Source: Hydrogenimonas urashimensis
GTDB taxonomy: Bacteria; Campylobacterota; Campylobacteria; Campylobacterales; Hydrogenimonadaceae
DNA length: 64,000 nt
Assembly: GCF_016593255.1 (NCBI RefSeq)
Contig: NZ_AP023212.1
Coordinates: 1,352,001-1,416,000 of the forward strand
Direction: 5' to 3'
The notes beneath the pieces were generated by a model. The model did no database searches, was not told where the DNA came from, and worked only from the letters and a program-made list of their open reading frames with translations. How positions within the stretch are numbered: the stretch's first letter is position 1; every line of letters starts with the position of its first letter. Below, piece after piece: positions 53,931 to 61,775 of the stretch. The translations under genes were made by a program, and so were the position numbers.

Positions 53931-54443
53931 CTACCAATGACCCAGCGTGACACGGGTGCTTTTGTAGCCTCCGGCCTCCGGATCCCACTCGAGCACCCAG
54001 TAGTTACTCGGTACATACAGCAGAATCTGCATTTTGATATTAGAGCGCGGGATGCCTTTGTCGTGCATGAAATCGCCGCGCCATTCGTGTTTGCCGGTGT
54101 GTCCCCTTTTGATCCGCTTGTTGTCACTGGCGGACCAGAGCACCGAGTCGTCATCCTTGTTGACGATGCGCACGCCTTTGACCCAGAAATCGAGGCGGTT
54201 GCCGTTGCGCTTGGTGCCCGTGTTTCTCAGTTCGTACTTCACCTGGTCCAAAATACCCTCGTGGCCGCGCCAGCCGATTCTGAGCTTCGCCTCGAAAAGG
54301 GCGGTCTTGTCGTTGGAGTCGATGATGGAATGGATATGATGTTTGGGATTGGTTTGGTGATGGCCCGCCCATCCCGCCGTCGCTATGCCAAGCAGCATGA
54401 CGAATGCCAAAAGGGTGGTTCGCCACAGCGTTGTCTCTTTCAT
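53931..54443 (-). CDS. Exported hypothetical protein
   Basis: A 170-residue product starting MKETTLWRTTLLAFVMLLGI with a Sec signal that probably ends at AGWAG near residue 27. The mature N-terminus is His-rich (HHQTNPKHHIHS), a possible metal site. The remainder is beta-rich with DFWVKGVRIVNKDDDSVLWS and LLYVPSNYWVLEWDPEAGGY. There are no cysteines. The frame continues upstream, but only this ATG gives a signal peptide. No family is recognised. Confidence 0.6.
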   Translation of the reverse strand: MKETTLWRTTLLAFVMLLGIATAGWAGHHQTNPKHHIHSIIDSNDKTALFEAKLRIGWRGHEGILDQVKYELRNTGTKRNGNRLDFWVKGVRIVNKDDDSVLWSASDNKRIKRGHTGKHEWRGDFMHDKGIPRSNIKMQILLYVPSNYWVLEWDPEAGGYKSTRVTLGHW

Positions 54444-54594
54444 TGTCGCTCCTTTCGTTCGACTTTTGCCGATGCCGCGGATGGCGGCACCTCTTTCGCC
54501 CGCCGCGCGCCGAGAGGGCGCGGAGGGCACCGCGCTTTCATGTTGGTTAAAGAGTGGGTTTAATCTATTGTAAAAAAGGAAAATTGAATGTTCA

Positions 54595-54628
54595 ATTAAA
54601 ATCCCCCGGGCAAGAGAGGGCGCCCGGG
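54595..54628 (-). terminator. Putative terminator after the 54651 gene
   Basis: CCCGGGC (54605-54611) and GCCCGGG (54622-54628) form a 7-pair GC stem with a 10-base loop, 22 bases past the stop of the minus-strand gene at 54651. On the minus strand it is followed by GGATTTTAAT, so the T-run is short. Confidence 0.4.
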
Positions 54629-54650
54629 CATGGAAGAAAAAAGGAGCGGC

Positions 54651-55079
54651 TCAGCCCTCCTCTTCGCTGTCGCGCATCTGCTTCATGATCCAGTCGGCGG
54701 CGTTGCCGTCGTTCCATCGGCGGCGGAAGGAGGTGACGTACTGGTGGTTGCGGTAGCGTTTTTCGACGAAGATGACCTGCTGCTTTTTGTTGACGACGAC
54801 TTTGTGGATCTCCTTCCAGAAGTCGCCGGCGCGGTCCTTGTAGCGGTAGACCTTGCGCTCGATGGTTCCGGGTTTGACATAGGTGACAACGGACGAGGAG
54901 GAGGGGTCCATGAGCACGTCGATGCTCTCGCCGTGCAGCCGGATGCTCTGATAGTTTTGAAGAAACCGCTTCTTGTGGCCTTCGTCCTCGACAATCGAAA
55001 CGGTTTTTTGGATTCGCTTTTCCTCGGATGCCACGACTGCGTCCCGCCTTTTTAAGAGTGATGATAGGGGATTATACAA
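54651..55079 (-). CDS. Hypothetical cytoplasmic protein
   Basis: A 142-residue charged protein without signal peptide, starting MYNPLSSLLKRRDAVVASEE. It has IRLHGESIDVLMDPSSSSVV, VYRYKDRAGDFWKEIHKVVV and a basic-aromatic stretch YRNHQYVTSFRRRWNDGNAA near the end. No family is recognised. It lies between the exported-protein genes and the Tat-like paralogues on the same strand. Confidence 0.55.
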   Translation of the reverse strand: MYNPLSSLLKRRDAVVASEEKRIQKTVSIVEDEGHKKRFLQNYQSIRLHGESIDVLMDPSSSSVVTYVKPGTIERKVYRYKDRAGDFWKEIHKVVVNKKQQVIFVEKRYRNHQYVTSFRRRWNDGNAADWIMKQMRDSEEEG

Positions 55080-55232
55080 GAGCCTCTCTCAAAAGTCTCT
55101 TTGCGCGCTCCCTTTGAAGGAAAAAACAGTGAAAGCGGCGCGCGGGGTCGGCGGGGCGAAGGCGCCCCGGGCATCAAAGACCGGCGCCGGCAAGAGGGCG
55201 CGCGCTCCACGCAAAGCGGGAGCGGGAGGCTT

Positions 55233-55736
55233 TCAAAGGCCCGTGACCGTCCAGCGGATTTTGTCGCTTCCCGCCTTTCTCCAGGCTTTCCAGTGGCCGT
55301 CGACGGTGCCGTCGTTGCCGATGTCGACGACCCCCTTGCCGACCCATTTGTTTTTGTTCTCCCTGTAGTTCCACACGCCTTTCCATGTGCCGCTTTGCAG
55401 ATTGCCCCGCTCTTTGTACGTGAAGATGCCGGTACTTTTGTACCGGTCCTCATCGACGCGGTGGAAGTAGCCGTCCCAGTTTCGCTCTCCGGCGTGGATC
55501 GCCTTGCTTCTCCATTTGCCGCCGGCGATGATGTCGCCTTCGTTTTCTCCGGGCATGGAAAATTTGACTTTCGCCCTGCCTTTGATGGCGTAGTTGTTGG
55601 CCGAGGAGAGCGAGGGCGTCATCAGCGTCGCCATGCCCGCGCCCACGACGGCGTACTTTCCGAATTTTTTCATGAACGCCCGTTTTTTGGCGTCGACTCG
55701 TTCCGTTTCCGGTGTCTTGATGGTTTCTACAGACAT
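55233..55736 (-). CDS. Exported paralogue A with KR-type Tat-like leader
   Basis: A 167-residue product. The leader has KKRAFMKKFGKYAVVGAG followed by MATLMTPSLSSAN, close to the Tat consensus (R-R-x-F-L-K) but with KR instead of RR. Cleavage is likely near SSA. The mature part has repeated GTW/GKW and G-x-W patterns (GGKWRSKAI, SGTWKGVWNY, DGHWKAWRKA) and no cysteines, unlike the two paralogues next to it. AAGGGG lies 6 bases ahead of the chosen ATG (MSVETI), and an ATG two codons earlier is too close to it. Function is unknown. Confidence 0.65.
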   Translation of the reverse strand: MSVETIKTPETERVDAKKRAFMKKFGKYAVVGAGMATLMTPSLSSANNYAIKGRAKVKFSMPGENEGDIIAGGKWRSKAIHAGERNWDGYFHRVDEDRYKSTGIFTYKERGNLQSGTWKGVWNYRENKNKWVGKGVVDIGNDGTVDGHWKAWRKAGSDKIRWTVTGL

Positions 55737-55872
55737 CGGCATCCCCTTGAAAAAGATTTCGCGTATTCGGTATGCATACACGAGATGGGTCATTATCGCC
55801 TACTCTCGCTTAATCTTTGCTCAAAACAGCGGGGTCGCGGTACGGGGAAAAGGGGAGTTTTGCCGGCGGATG

Positions 55873-55894
55873 AAGGGGAGAGGGCTCTCCCCTT
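55873..55894 (-). other. Stable hairpin just past the 55898 gene
   Basis: AAGGGGAGA (55873-55881) and TCTCCCCTT (55886-55894) form a perfect 9-pair stem with a 4-base loop, 3 bases past the minus-strand stop. No T-run follows on that strand, so it may stabilise the mRNA end and not act as an intrinsic terminator. Confidence 0.5.
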
Positions 55895-55897
55895 GCC

Positions 55898-56380
55898 TTA
55901 CGTGCCGGGACAGTAGGTCCAGGTGATGTCACGGGTCGCGGGATCGCCGATGGCTTCCCATGCCCATGTCTGGCCCTGGAAATCGGCGGTGCCGCTGCCT
56001 TTCCAGAGATTGTCCTCTTCGGGCCAGAGGCGGCCGGTGAAGGTGCCCGCGTGCAGATTGTCATCGGTCGAGATGGTGCCCTGGGCGATCTCGTAGCCGG
56101 TGTCGGTCCGTCGAAGCTGCGCCATCCACCCCTCTTCGTTGTAGATCCGGTCGGCGTCCCATGTGCCGTGAAGAACGCGGGCGTCGCCGACCTCCATCTC
56201 CGTCGAGACGTGGCCGCTGCCCTCTCCGCAGTAGCTGTTGGCCGACGAGAGCGTCGGCGTCATCAGCGTCGCCATGCCCGCGCCCACGACGGCGTATTTT
56301 CCGAACTTTTTCATGAACGCGCGTTTTCGCACGTCGACGATACTTCCTTCCGTTGCCGCTTTGATCATTCGTGCAGACAT
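55898..56380 (-). CDS. Exported paralogue B with KR-type Tat-like leader
   Basis: A 160-residue product with leader VRKRAFMKKFGKYAVVGAG and then MATLMTPTLSSAN. The mature part has about 78 of 111 positions identical to paralogue C. It starts SYCGEGSGHV and ends ITWTYCPGT; these two cysteines near the termini probably form a disulfide that closes the domain. Trp-rich beta pattern (HGTWDADRIYNEEGWMAQLR, GRLWPEEDNLWKGSGTADFQ) follows. AAGGGGG precedes the ATG. Family and function unknown. Confidence 0.7.
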   Translation of the reverse strand: MSARMIKAATEGSIVDVRKRAFMKKFGKYAVVGAGMATLMTPTLSSANSYCGEGSGHVSTEMEVGDARVLHGTWDADRIYNEEGWMAQLRRTDTGYEIAQGTISTDDNLHAGTFTGRLWPEEDNLWKGSGTADFQGQTWAWEAIGDPATRDITWTYCPGT

Positions 56381-56489
56381 CGGTACCCCCTTCTATCGAT
56401 TTGGGTCGTCATTTGTGAAAAAACGGACAACCGAAAACAAGATCGGCGCAATCGCTCAAAGGTTGAGGGGTGAGGGGAAAAGAGGAGAG

Positions 56490-56517
56490 AAAACCTGGCG
56501 CGGCGGGGGTCCCCGCC
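56490..56517 (-). terminator. Putative terminator after paralogue C
   Basis: GGCGGG-GGTC-CCCGCC (56502-56517) forms a GC stem 7 bases past the stop of the gene at 56524. On the minus strand, TTTTCTC follows after a few bases (56487-56493). It is a fair but not perfect intrinsic terminator. Confidence 0.4.
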
Positions 56518-56523
56518 GGCGCG

Positions 56524-57006
56524 TCACATGGATTGCGGGCAGTAACTCCAGGTGATGTCGCGGGTTGAGGCGTCGCCCAGCGCCGTCCAGCTCCACGACT
56601 GGCCCTGGAAGACGGCCGTGCCCTGGCCGTTCCAGAGGTTCTCATCTATGGGCCACAGATCGCCGGTGAAGGTGCCGGCATGGAGGTTGTCGGTCGTCGA
56701 GATGGTGCCCTGCTCGATGTGGTACCCCGTCTCGGTCCGGTCGAGCTGGGCCATCCAGCCGTCTTCGTTGTCGATGGCATTGGTGTCCCACGTGCCCGAG
56801 ACGACACGCGAATCGCCCACCTGCATTTCGTTGGTGACGTGGCCGCTGCCGCTTCCGCAGTAGTTGTTGGCCGACGAGAGCGTCGGCGTCATCAGCGTCG
56901 CCATGCCGGCGCCCACGACCGCGTACTTTCCGAACTTCTTCATGAACGCCCGTTTTTTGGCGTCGACTACTTCCACTTCCGGTGTCTTGATGATTTCTGC
57001 AGACAT
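56524..57006 (-). CDS. Exported paralogue C with KR-type Tat-like leader
   Basis: A 160-residue product, the same length as paralogue B. The leader is KKRAFMKKFGKYAVVGAG and then MATLMTPTLSSAN. The mature part NYCGSGSGHVTNEMQVGDSR ... SGTWDTNAIDNEDGWMAQLD ... TWSYCPQSM keeps both terminal cysteines. The start is MSAEII because AAGGGG is 6 bases ahead; an ATG two codons earlier directly follows that site. It is the most upstream of the three tandem paralogues. The tyrosine-kinase gene on the same strand lies beyond its end at 57137, upstream of the paralogues. Function unknown. Confidence 0.7.
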   Translation of the reverse strand: MSAEIIKTPEVEVVDAKKRAFMKKFGKYAVVGAGMATLMTPTLSSANNYCGSGSGHVTNEMQVGDSRVVSGTWDTNAIDNEDGWMAQLDRTETGYHIEQGTISTTDNLHAGTFTGDLWPIDENLWNGQGTAVFQGQSWSWTALGDASTRDITWSYCPQSM

Positions 57007-57136
57007 CGGCATCCCCTTGACTGGATTTTCGCATGCGGCTTTGAAACCGTACGCGAATTGACTGATTATCACAATTTTTCGCTTAATGTTTGGTGAAACG
57101 GGCGTTGGAGCGGCCAGGAGGCCGCTTCAATGTTTC

Positions 57137-59485
57137 TTAGACGTAGTACTTGTTGCTGTAGCCGTAGTTGGCGCCGTAGGCGAACCCGTAGGCCCCTTTC
57201 TTGGCGCTGACCTTGACGTCGTTGAGGATGATGCCGGCGGTGATGTCGTATTCGGCGGCCAGCCAGTTGATGTTTTTGAGGAAGGCTTTCTTCGAATAGT
57301 CGGCACGCATGACAAAAAGGGTGATGTCCGAGATGCGCATCGGCGCCATGGCGTCGGAGACGACCCCGATGGGGGGCGAGTCAAGAAGGATGTAGTCGTA
57401 CTCGCTCTGCAGCGAGGCGATGAGGCTGCGGAAGCTTTTGGACATCAGCAGCTCGGAGGGGTTCGGGGGCGTCGGGCCCGCCGTAATGACGTGAAAGCCC
57501 TTCTCCTGGGTGTACTGCACGCTCTCCTTGAGGGTCGATTTGTTGACCAGCAGGGTGCTCACCCCCCTCTCGTTGGCGAGGCGGAAGAGCTGGTGGACCC
57601 GGGCGCGGCGCAGGTCGAGGTCGAGGAGGATCACCCTCTTGCCGCTTTTGGCGATGATCTTGCCCAGCTCGGTCACGATGGAGGATTTCCCCTCCTTGGG
57701 GACCGTGGAGGTGATCGTGATCACCTTGGAGCTGCCTTTGTTCTGCAAAAACTCCAGGTTGGTCCGGATCACCCGCAGCGCCTCGTGGAAGGCGCTGATG
57801 TTCTTGCGCCCCGTGAAGTGGGGCACGACGCCGTAGAGGGGGATCTTGGTCAGGCGCTCGAGCCCCTCGGCGCTCTTGATCGTGTCATCGAGGAAGTTGC
57901 GCAAGAACGCGAAAGCGATGCCCAGGATGAGCCCCAGCACGACGCCCAGCACGATGATCAGGCCGCGCTTGGGCTTGACGGGCCGCTCCCCGACGAAGGC
58001 GTTTTCGGCCACCCTGACCTTCGGCACGGCGGAGGCGGCGACGATGGCGGTCTCGGCCCGTTTTTCCAGCAGGTAGTTGTAGATCTTCTCGTTGACCATG
58101 AAGTTGCGGTTGAGCTGGGCGAGTTTGCGCTCCTCTTCGGGAAGCGCCTGCAGCTCCTTCTCGTTCTCCTCGATGATGCCCAGCAGCGACTGCTTGCGGT
58201 TTTCGAGCCCGCGGATGCTGCTTTTGATCGATTCGATCAGGGAGTGGCGGAGGCTCTCGAGCTCCTTGGTCACCTTCACGACGTCAGGATGCGATTCGGT
58301 CACCGACGCCAGCAGCGTGTCGCGCTGGGCGTAAAGCTCCTGGATCTTGAGGATCAGCGAGGTGATCGTCGGGTTGGAGGCGGACATCGTCTCGACGTTG
58401 ATCCCTTTGATGTTGCGGTGGGTCTTGAGGTATTCGAGCAGGTTTTTGAGCACCGAGAGGCGCATGTCGATTTCGTAGAGCTGGCGCTGGAGTTCGCTGA
58501 TCTTCTCGGCCGTCAGCGTCGCCTTCTGGCCGATCTTGGTGATGATGTGGCTGCTCTTGAACTCCTGCAGCTTCTCGGCGGACCCCTGCAGGGCTTTGTT
58601 GATGGCGGCGAGCTGCTCGTCGAGGAACTTGAGCTTCTTCTGCGCGCTCTGGGCGGAGAGATCGATCGACTCGCCCATGTAGGCGTTGATCAGGGCGTTG
58701 ACGATCTCCTTGGCCCGCTGCGGCACCGGGTCCAAAAAGGAGATCTCGACGATGGTCCCCTCCTTCGAGAGGGGCGCGACGGAGAGATTTTGCTGGATGA
58801 AGCCCAGCATCATCGGGTTGGGGGTGAGGGTGAAGGCGTACTCTCCGTCCGCGGGGTCGTAGACTTTCTGCACGGTCAGGGAGAACCATTGCGAATCGAT
58901 CTCCTCGCCGTAGTTGTGGGCGTGGTCGTAGGAGAAGGGGCGTTCCTCGGGCGGGACGTCGCCGATCAGGCCGCGCACGCCGTCTGCGATCTTCTCCTTG
59001 AGGCTCGGCTCGACCACGAGACGGAACGACTCCTCGTTGATGGGGAAGATTTTAAAGGTGCTGCGCAGAGCGTTGGGGGCGGTCATCTTCGGGATGACGA
59101 CGAAAGGGGAGTTGCGGTAGAGCTCGCGCTTTCTGAAGTTCTTTATCAGGTAGTAGCGTATGCCGATCGTGACCTGCTCGAGGGCCTTGAGGCCGATGTG
59201 GGGCATCTGGAAGGTGTCGATGACGTTGTTGATGTTGGCTCCGACACCGGAGGAGGCCATGGCCAGGAAGTCCCGCATGTTGCCGGGACCGTTTTCGTCC
59301 TCCTGGACCTCGATGTAGGCCTTGGCCTGGTAGATGCTCGGCGCGACGTAGGCGTAGAGGGCGGCGCCCAGCGTCAGCAGCAGCGTAATGACGACGATCG
59401 AGATTTTGTAGCGCTTGAGGGTGTCGAATATCTCCTTGATATCGATCTCGTCCTCGTCGATCTCATGCTTTGTTTCGGTTGCCAT
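57137..59485 (-). CDS. Wzc-like tyrosine autokinase with Wzz domain
   Basis: A 782-residue inner-membrane BY-kinase that controls polysaccharide chain length and export. The N-terminal Wzz domain has one helix near residues 28-50 (ISIVVITLLLTLGAALYAYV) and a long periplasmic coiled coil; a second helix (GLIIVLGVVLGLILGIAFAF) is near residue 505. The kinase domain has Walker A STVPKEGKSS (593-602), Walker A' VILLDLDLRR (618-627) and Walker B YILLDSPP (698-705). The tail holds a tyrosine cluster (YGFAYGANYGYSNKYY) that would be the autophosphorylation site. No Wzb-type phosphatase or Wza porin is in the window. Confidence 0.95.
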   Translation of the reverse strand: MATETKHEIDEDEIDIKEIFDTLKRYKISIVVITLLLTLGAALYAYVAPSIYQAKAYIEVQEDENGPGNMRDFLAMASSGVGANINNVIDTFQMPHIGLKALEQVTIGIRYYLIKNFRKRELYRNSPFVVIPKMTAPNALRSTFKIFPINEESFRLVVEPSLKEKIADGVRGLIGDVPPEERPFSYDHAHNYGEEIDSQWFSLTVQKVYDPADGEYAFTLTPNPMMLGFIQQNLSVAPLSKEGTIVEISFLDPVPQRAKEIVNALINAYMGESIDLSAQSAQKKLKFLDEQLAAINKALQGSAEKLQEFKSSHIITKIGQKATLTAEKISELQRQLYEIDMRLSVLKNLLEYLKTHRNIKGINVETMSASNPTITSLILKIQELYAQRDTLLASVTESHPDVVKVTKELESLRHSLIESIKSSIRGLENRKQSLLGIIEENEKELQALPEEERKLAQLNRNFMVNEKIYNYLLEKRAETAIVAASAVPKVRVAENAFVGERPVKPKRGLIIVLGVVLGLILGIAFAFLRNFLDDTIKSAEGLERLTKIPLYGVVPHFTGRKNISAFHEALRVIRTNLEFLQNKGSSKVITITSTVPKEGKSSIVTELGKIIAKSGKRVILLDLDLRRARVHQLFRLANERGVSTLLVNKSTLKESVQYTQEKGFHVITAGPTPPNPSELLMSKSFRSLIASLQSEYDYILLDSPPIGVVSDAMAPMRISDITLFVMRADYSKKAFLKNINWLAAEYDITAGIILNDVKVSAKKGAYGFAYGANYGYSNKYYV

Positions 59486-59708
59486 AACTTTTTCCTGCGG
59501 TTTTTCATCGTAATAGATATAATCGGCAATTGTACAAAAAAGTTATTGATACTTTGCTGACGCAAAAAGGCCGGAAGCGGCGAAAACCCAAAGGCCCCCT
59601 TCGCGCACATCCCGCACGCCGCCGGGGCCTCGGCGAACCTTATTTTAAAATATCTTATGAGTGAATATGCTATCGTTATAGACCAGACCAGGAGGAAAAG
59701 GAGCGGTT

Positions 59709-60266
59709 ATGGTTCTGTACATACACGGTTTCGCCAGCAGCGGACGGGGCGAAAAGGCGCGGATGGTCCGGCGATATTTCGGCAAGAAGTCGCTGGCCCC
59801 GACCCTTTCGCACATTCCCGACCTGGCCCTCGACACGCTTTCGCAGATCGTGGAGCGAACGATCGTTCACGAACCGGTCCACGTCATCGGCTCGTCGCTC
59901 GGGGGCTTCTACGCCATCGAACTGGCGGAGCTCTACGACCTCAAGGCGGTGCTCGTGAACCCCTCCACGGAGCCGCACAAAACCCTGACGCAAAGCGGCA
60001 TGGTTCCCAACTTCTACGACCTCAGCCGCTTCGAATGGAGCCCCAGCCACATCGAAACCCTCAAACGAATCCGCATCGAGACCATCGAGCACCCCGAAAA
60101 GTATATGCTCCTGCTGCAGACCGGCGACGAGGTGCTCGACTACCGCGTCGCGATGGAGCGGCTCAAAGGGGCCAGAACGATCGTCGAGGAGGGGGGCTCC
60201 CACGTCTTCGAGGGGTTCGAGAAGCATCTGCCGACGATCGAAGCCTTCTTTCACGGCGCGGCGTGA
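59709..60266 (+). CDS. YqiA/YcfP-family alpha/beta hydrolase
   Basis: A 185-residue small esterase-like protein. It starts MVLYIHGFASSGRGEKARMV, with the HGF oxyanion loop. The nucleophile is in VHVIGSSLGGFYAIELAELY (GSSLGG). The Asp and His are expected in LLQTGDEVLDYR and EEGGSHVFEGFE. YqiA in E. coli hydrolyses short acyl esters. AGGAGGAAAAGGAG is a strong Shine-Dalgarno ahead of the ATG. It is divergent from the tyrosine-kinase gene, with 223 bases between. Confidence 0.88.
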   Translation: MVLYIHGFASSGRGEKARMVRRYFGKKSLAPTLSHIPDLALDTLSQIVERTIVHEPVHVIGSSLGGFYAIELAELYDLKAVLVNPSTEPHKTLTQSGMVPNFYDLSRFEWSPSHIETLKRIRIETIEHPEKYMLLLQTGDEVLDYRVAMERLKGARTIVEEGGSHVFEGFEKHLPTIEAFFHGAA

Positions 60267-60367
60267 ACCCTGCGGCGGAAGGATCGAACGATCCACGTCC
60301 CCTGCCGCTCCATCGCTGGCAGCATCCCAAATAGACGATGAGAGAGCCGGAGTGACGCATGCCGGCA

Positions 60368-61222
60368 TCAGAGTGTGTCGCATGTTGAAACATTCAAATC
60401 CTCACTCTGTGCGATCTGATCCAGGGATCTTCCCATCAGGTTTTCGTAGAGGTCTCTTCCCAGCTCGATTCCCTCCAGATCGACGGCGTACTCCATCGTA
60501 TCGGTGAGGATGTCTCCGGAGACCGCGCCTTCGGCCAGCAGCGCGACCCTTTCGGGATCGAGAAGATCGATGTCGATCTCCGAGGCCCGGTCGGGGTGCT
60601 CGCTGAAGTAGGCGTAGGCGAACGCGTAGAGGGCCATCCCGAAGAGATGGTAGCGCGCGCCGCTTTCGTCCCCGCCGTCGCCCCGGTAGTTCTGCAGCGC
60701 GCGCTGGATGGAGGCGTCGCGCCGGTGTTCCCGCAGGAGGTTGTGGGCCGCCACGAGGGCCAGGAAGATATCGCCCCCGCTCAGGCTCGCGGCCTCCCCG
60801 AAAAGCGCCGCCAGCGTCGTGCCATGCTCGGGACTCTCGCCCCGTGCCGTCGCGTCGGCACGCGCCCGCATCCATGCCAGCAGCGCCTCTTCGGTGCCGC
60901 TTTCGACCCGCCCTTTTTCGAAGCCCAGATAGTTGATGAGCGCGACAAGGGAGGGGATGCGGTCCGCATCGGCGTCGGGCGCTTCGCTCCTGCAGTAGAG
61001 CACTTCGGCGAACTCCCCGAACGTATTTTGGGGCAGTTGGGCCCTCGCCTGCGCCACCCGCTCGTCGGTGGGAACGTCGAGCGCTTCGAGCATCGCTTCG
61101 ATCTGCTCCTCGTAATAGGCCGATACGGCGTCGGCCACGCTCTTTTCGGCGCCGCCCCCGCCGCAGCCTCCCAGTACCAGTGCCAGGCCCACGAAGAGTC
61201 CCGCTGCCACCCTTTTGACCAT
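60368..61222 (-). CDS. Hypothetical lipoprotein
   Basis: A 284-residue predicted lipoprotein starting MVKRVAAGLFVGLALVLGGC, a clear lipobox with Cys20, followed by a Gly run. The mature part is alpha-helical and acidic, with DAVSAYYEEQIEAMLEALDV, VALINYLGFEKGRVESGTEE and a Leu-rich centre. It has only two further cysteines. The frame is open upstream, but this ATG alone gives a signal peptide. No family is recognised. It lies 92 bases upstream of the small protein at 61315 in the same direction. Confidence 0.6.
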   Translation of the reverse strand: MVKRVAAGLFVGLALVLGGCGGGGAEKSVADAVSAYYEEQIEAMLEALDVPTDERVAQARAQLPQNTFGEFAEVLYCRSEAPDADADRIPSLVALINYLGFEKGRVESGTEEALLAWMRARADATARGESPEHGTTLAALFGEAASLSGGDIFLALVAAHNLLREHRRDASIQRALQNYRGDGGDESGARYHLFGMALYAFAYAYFSEHPDRASEIDIDLLDPERVALLAEGAVSGDILTDTMEYAVDLEGIELGRDLYENLMGRSLDQIAQSEDLNVSTCDTL

Positions 61223-61314
61223 CGCGCCCCTCCTTTGCGCCCCACTCCCCCGCTGCAGCCGGGCAGGGAGCGGGTTTTTTGTATTATACCAGTTAAAGGG
61301 CATCGGACGCGGCA

Positions 61315-61608
61315 TCAGCGGGTTTCACAGAGCGTGCAGTTGACGAAGACATACTCCTCGTCGCGCTTGACGGAGGCGTCCGTACCGCCCAGCCCCAGCA
61401 CCCTCCGCAGCGCGTCGTCGCTCATGCCTTCGACATCCTCCCGGGCGAAGATGCAGGTGCGGACGACGATCTCCTCCCACACCCACTCTTCGTAGACGCA
61501 GCGAAGCGAGCCCACTTCGATCTCCCGGCGGCTCAGCAACTTCGTTCCGGTATCGGATCTAAGATCCCTGAATTTTTCGCTCAGCTCCTCTATCGGTGTG
61601 ATTTTCAT
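61315..61608 (-). CDS. Small hypothetical protein with C-x-x-C end
   Basis: A 97-residue acidic soluble protein starting MKITPIEELSEKFRDLRSDT and ending VFVNCTLCETR, where CTLC could bind metal or be redox-active together with the cysteines in LRCVYE and RTCIFA. A helical stretch DDALRRVLGLGG lies before the end. No family is recognised. It precedes the lipoprotein gene on the minus strand. Confidence 0.55.
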   Translation of the reverse strand: MKITPIEELSEKFRDLRSDTGTKLLSRREIEVGSLRCVYEEWVWEEIVVRTCIFAREDVEGMSDDALRRVLGLGGTDASVKRDEEYVFVNCTLCETR

Positions 61609-61775
61609 GGTTCACTCCTCCTGACAATTTATCTTCATACCCTCATGATGCCGCTTTCACGCGCCAAGCGCCAGAGCATTTTTCATAGAAGAGGCCGGGA
61701 AGAAACGGCTACCTCTTTCGCGATCTGTCGAAATTTCGATAAAGTTCCATAAAAAAAGATGCAAAGGGAAGACGC

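Larger units (their letters stand above)
55597..56968 (-). repeat. Three direct copies of the leader-coding segment
   Basis: Nearly identical segments of about 102 bases occur at 55597-55698, 56238-56338 and 56867-56968. Each codes for the KR-type leader of one of the three paralogues. By eye the copies differ at a small number of positions, while the mature parts of the genes have diverged much more. This suggests tandem duplication with the leader held constant by selection or gene conversion. Confidence 0.75.

Noticed and set aside
57086-59560. An 824-codon open frame on the plus strand
   Set aside because: It is the antisense of the tyrosine-kinase gene. The product is a low-complexity Asp/Val/Leu-rich sequence with no motif, which is what reading a GC-rich gene backwards gives.
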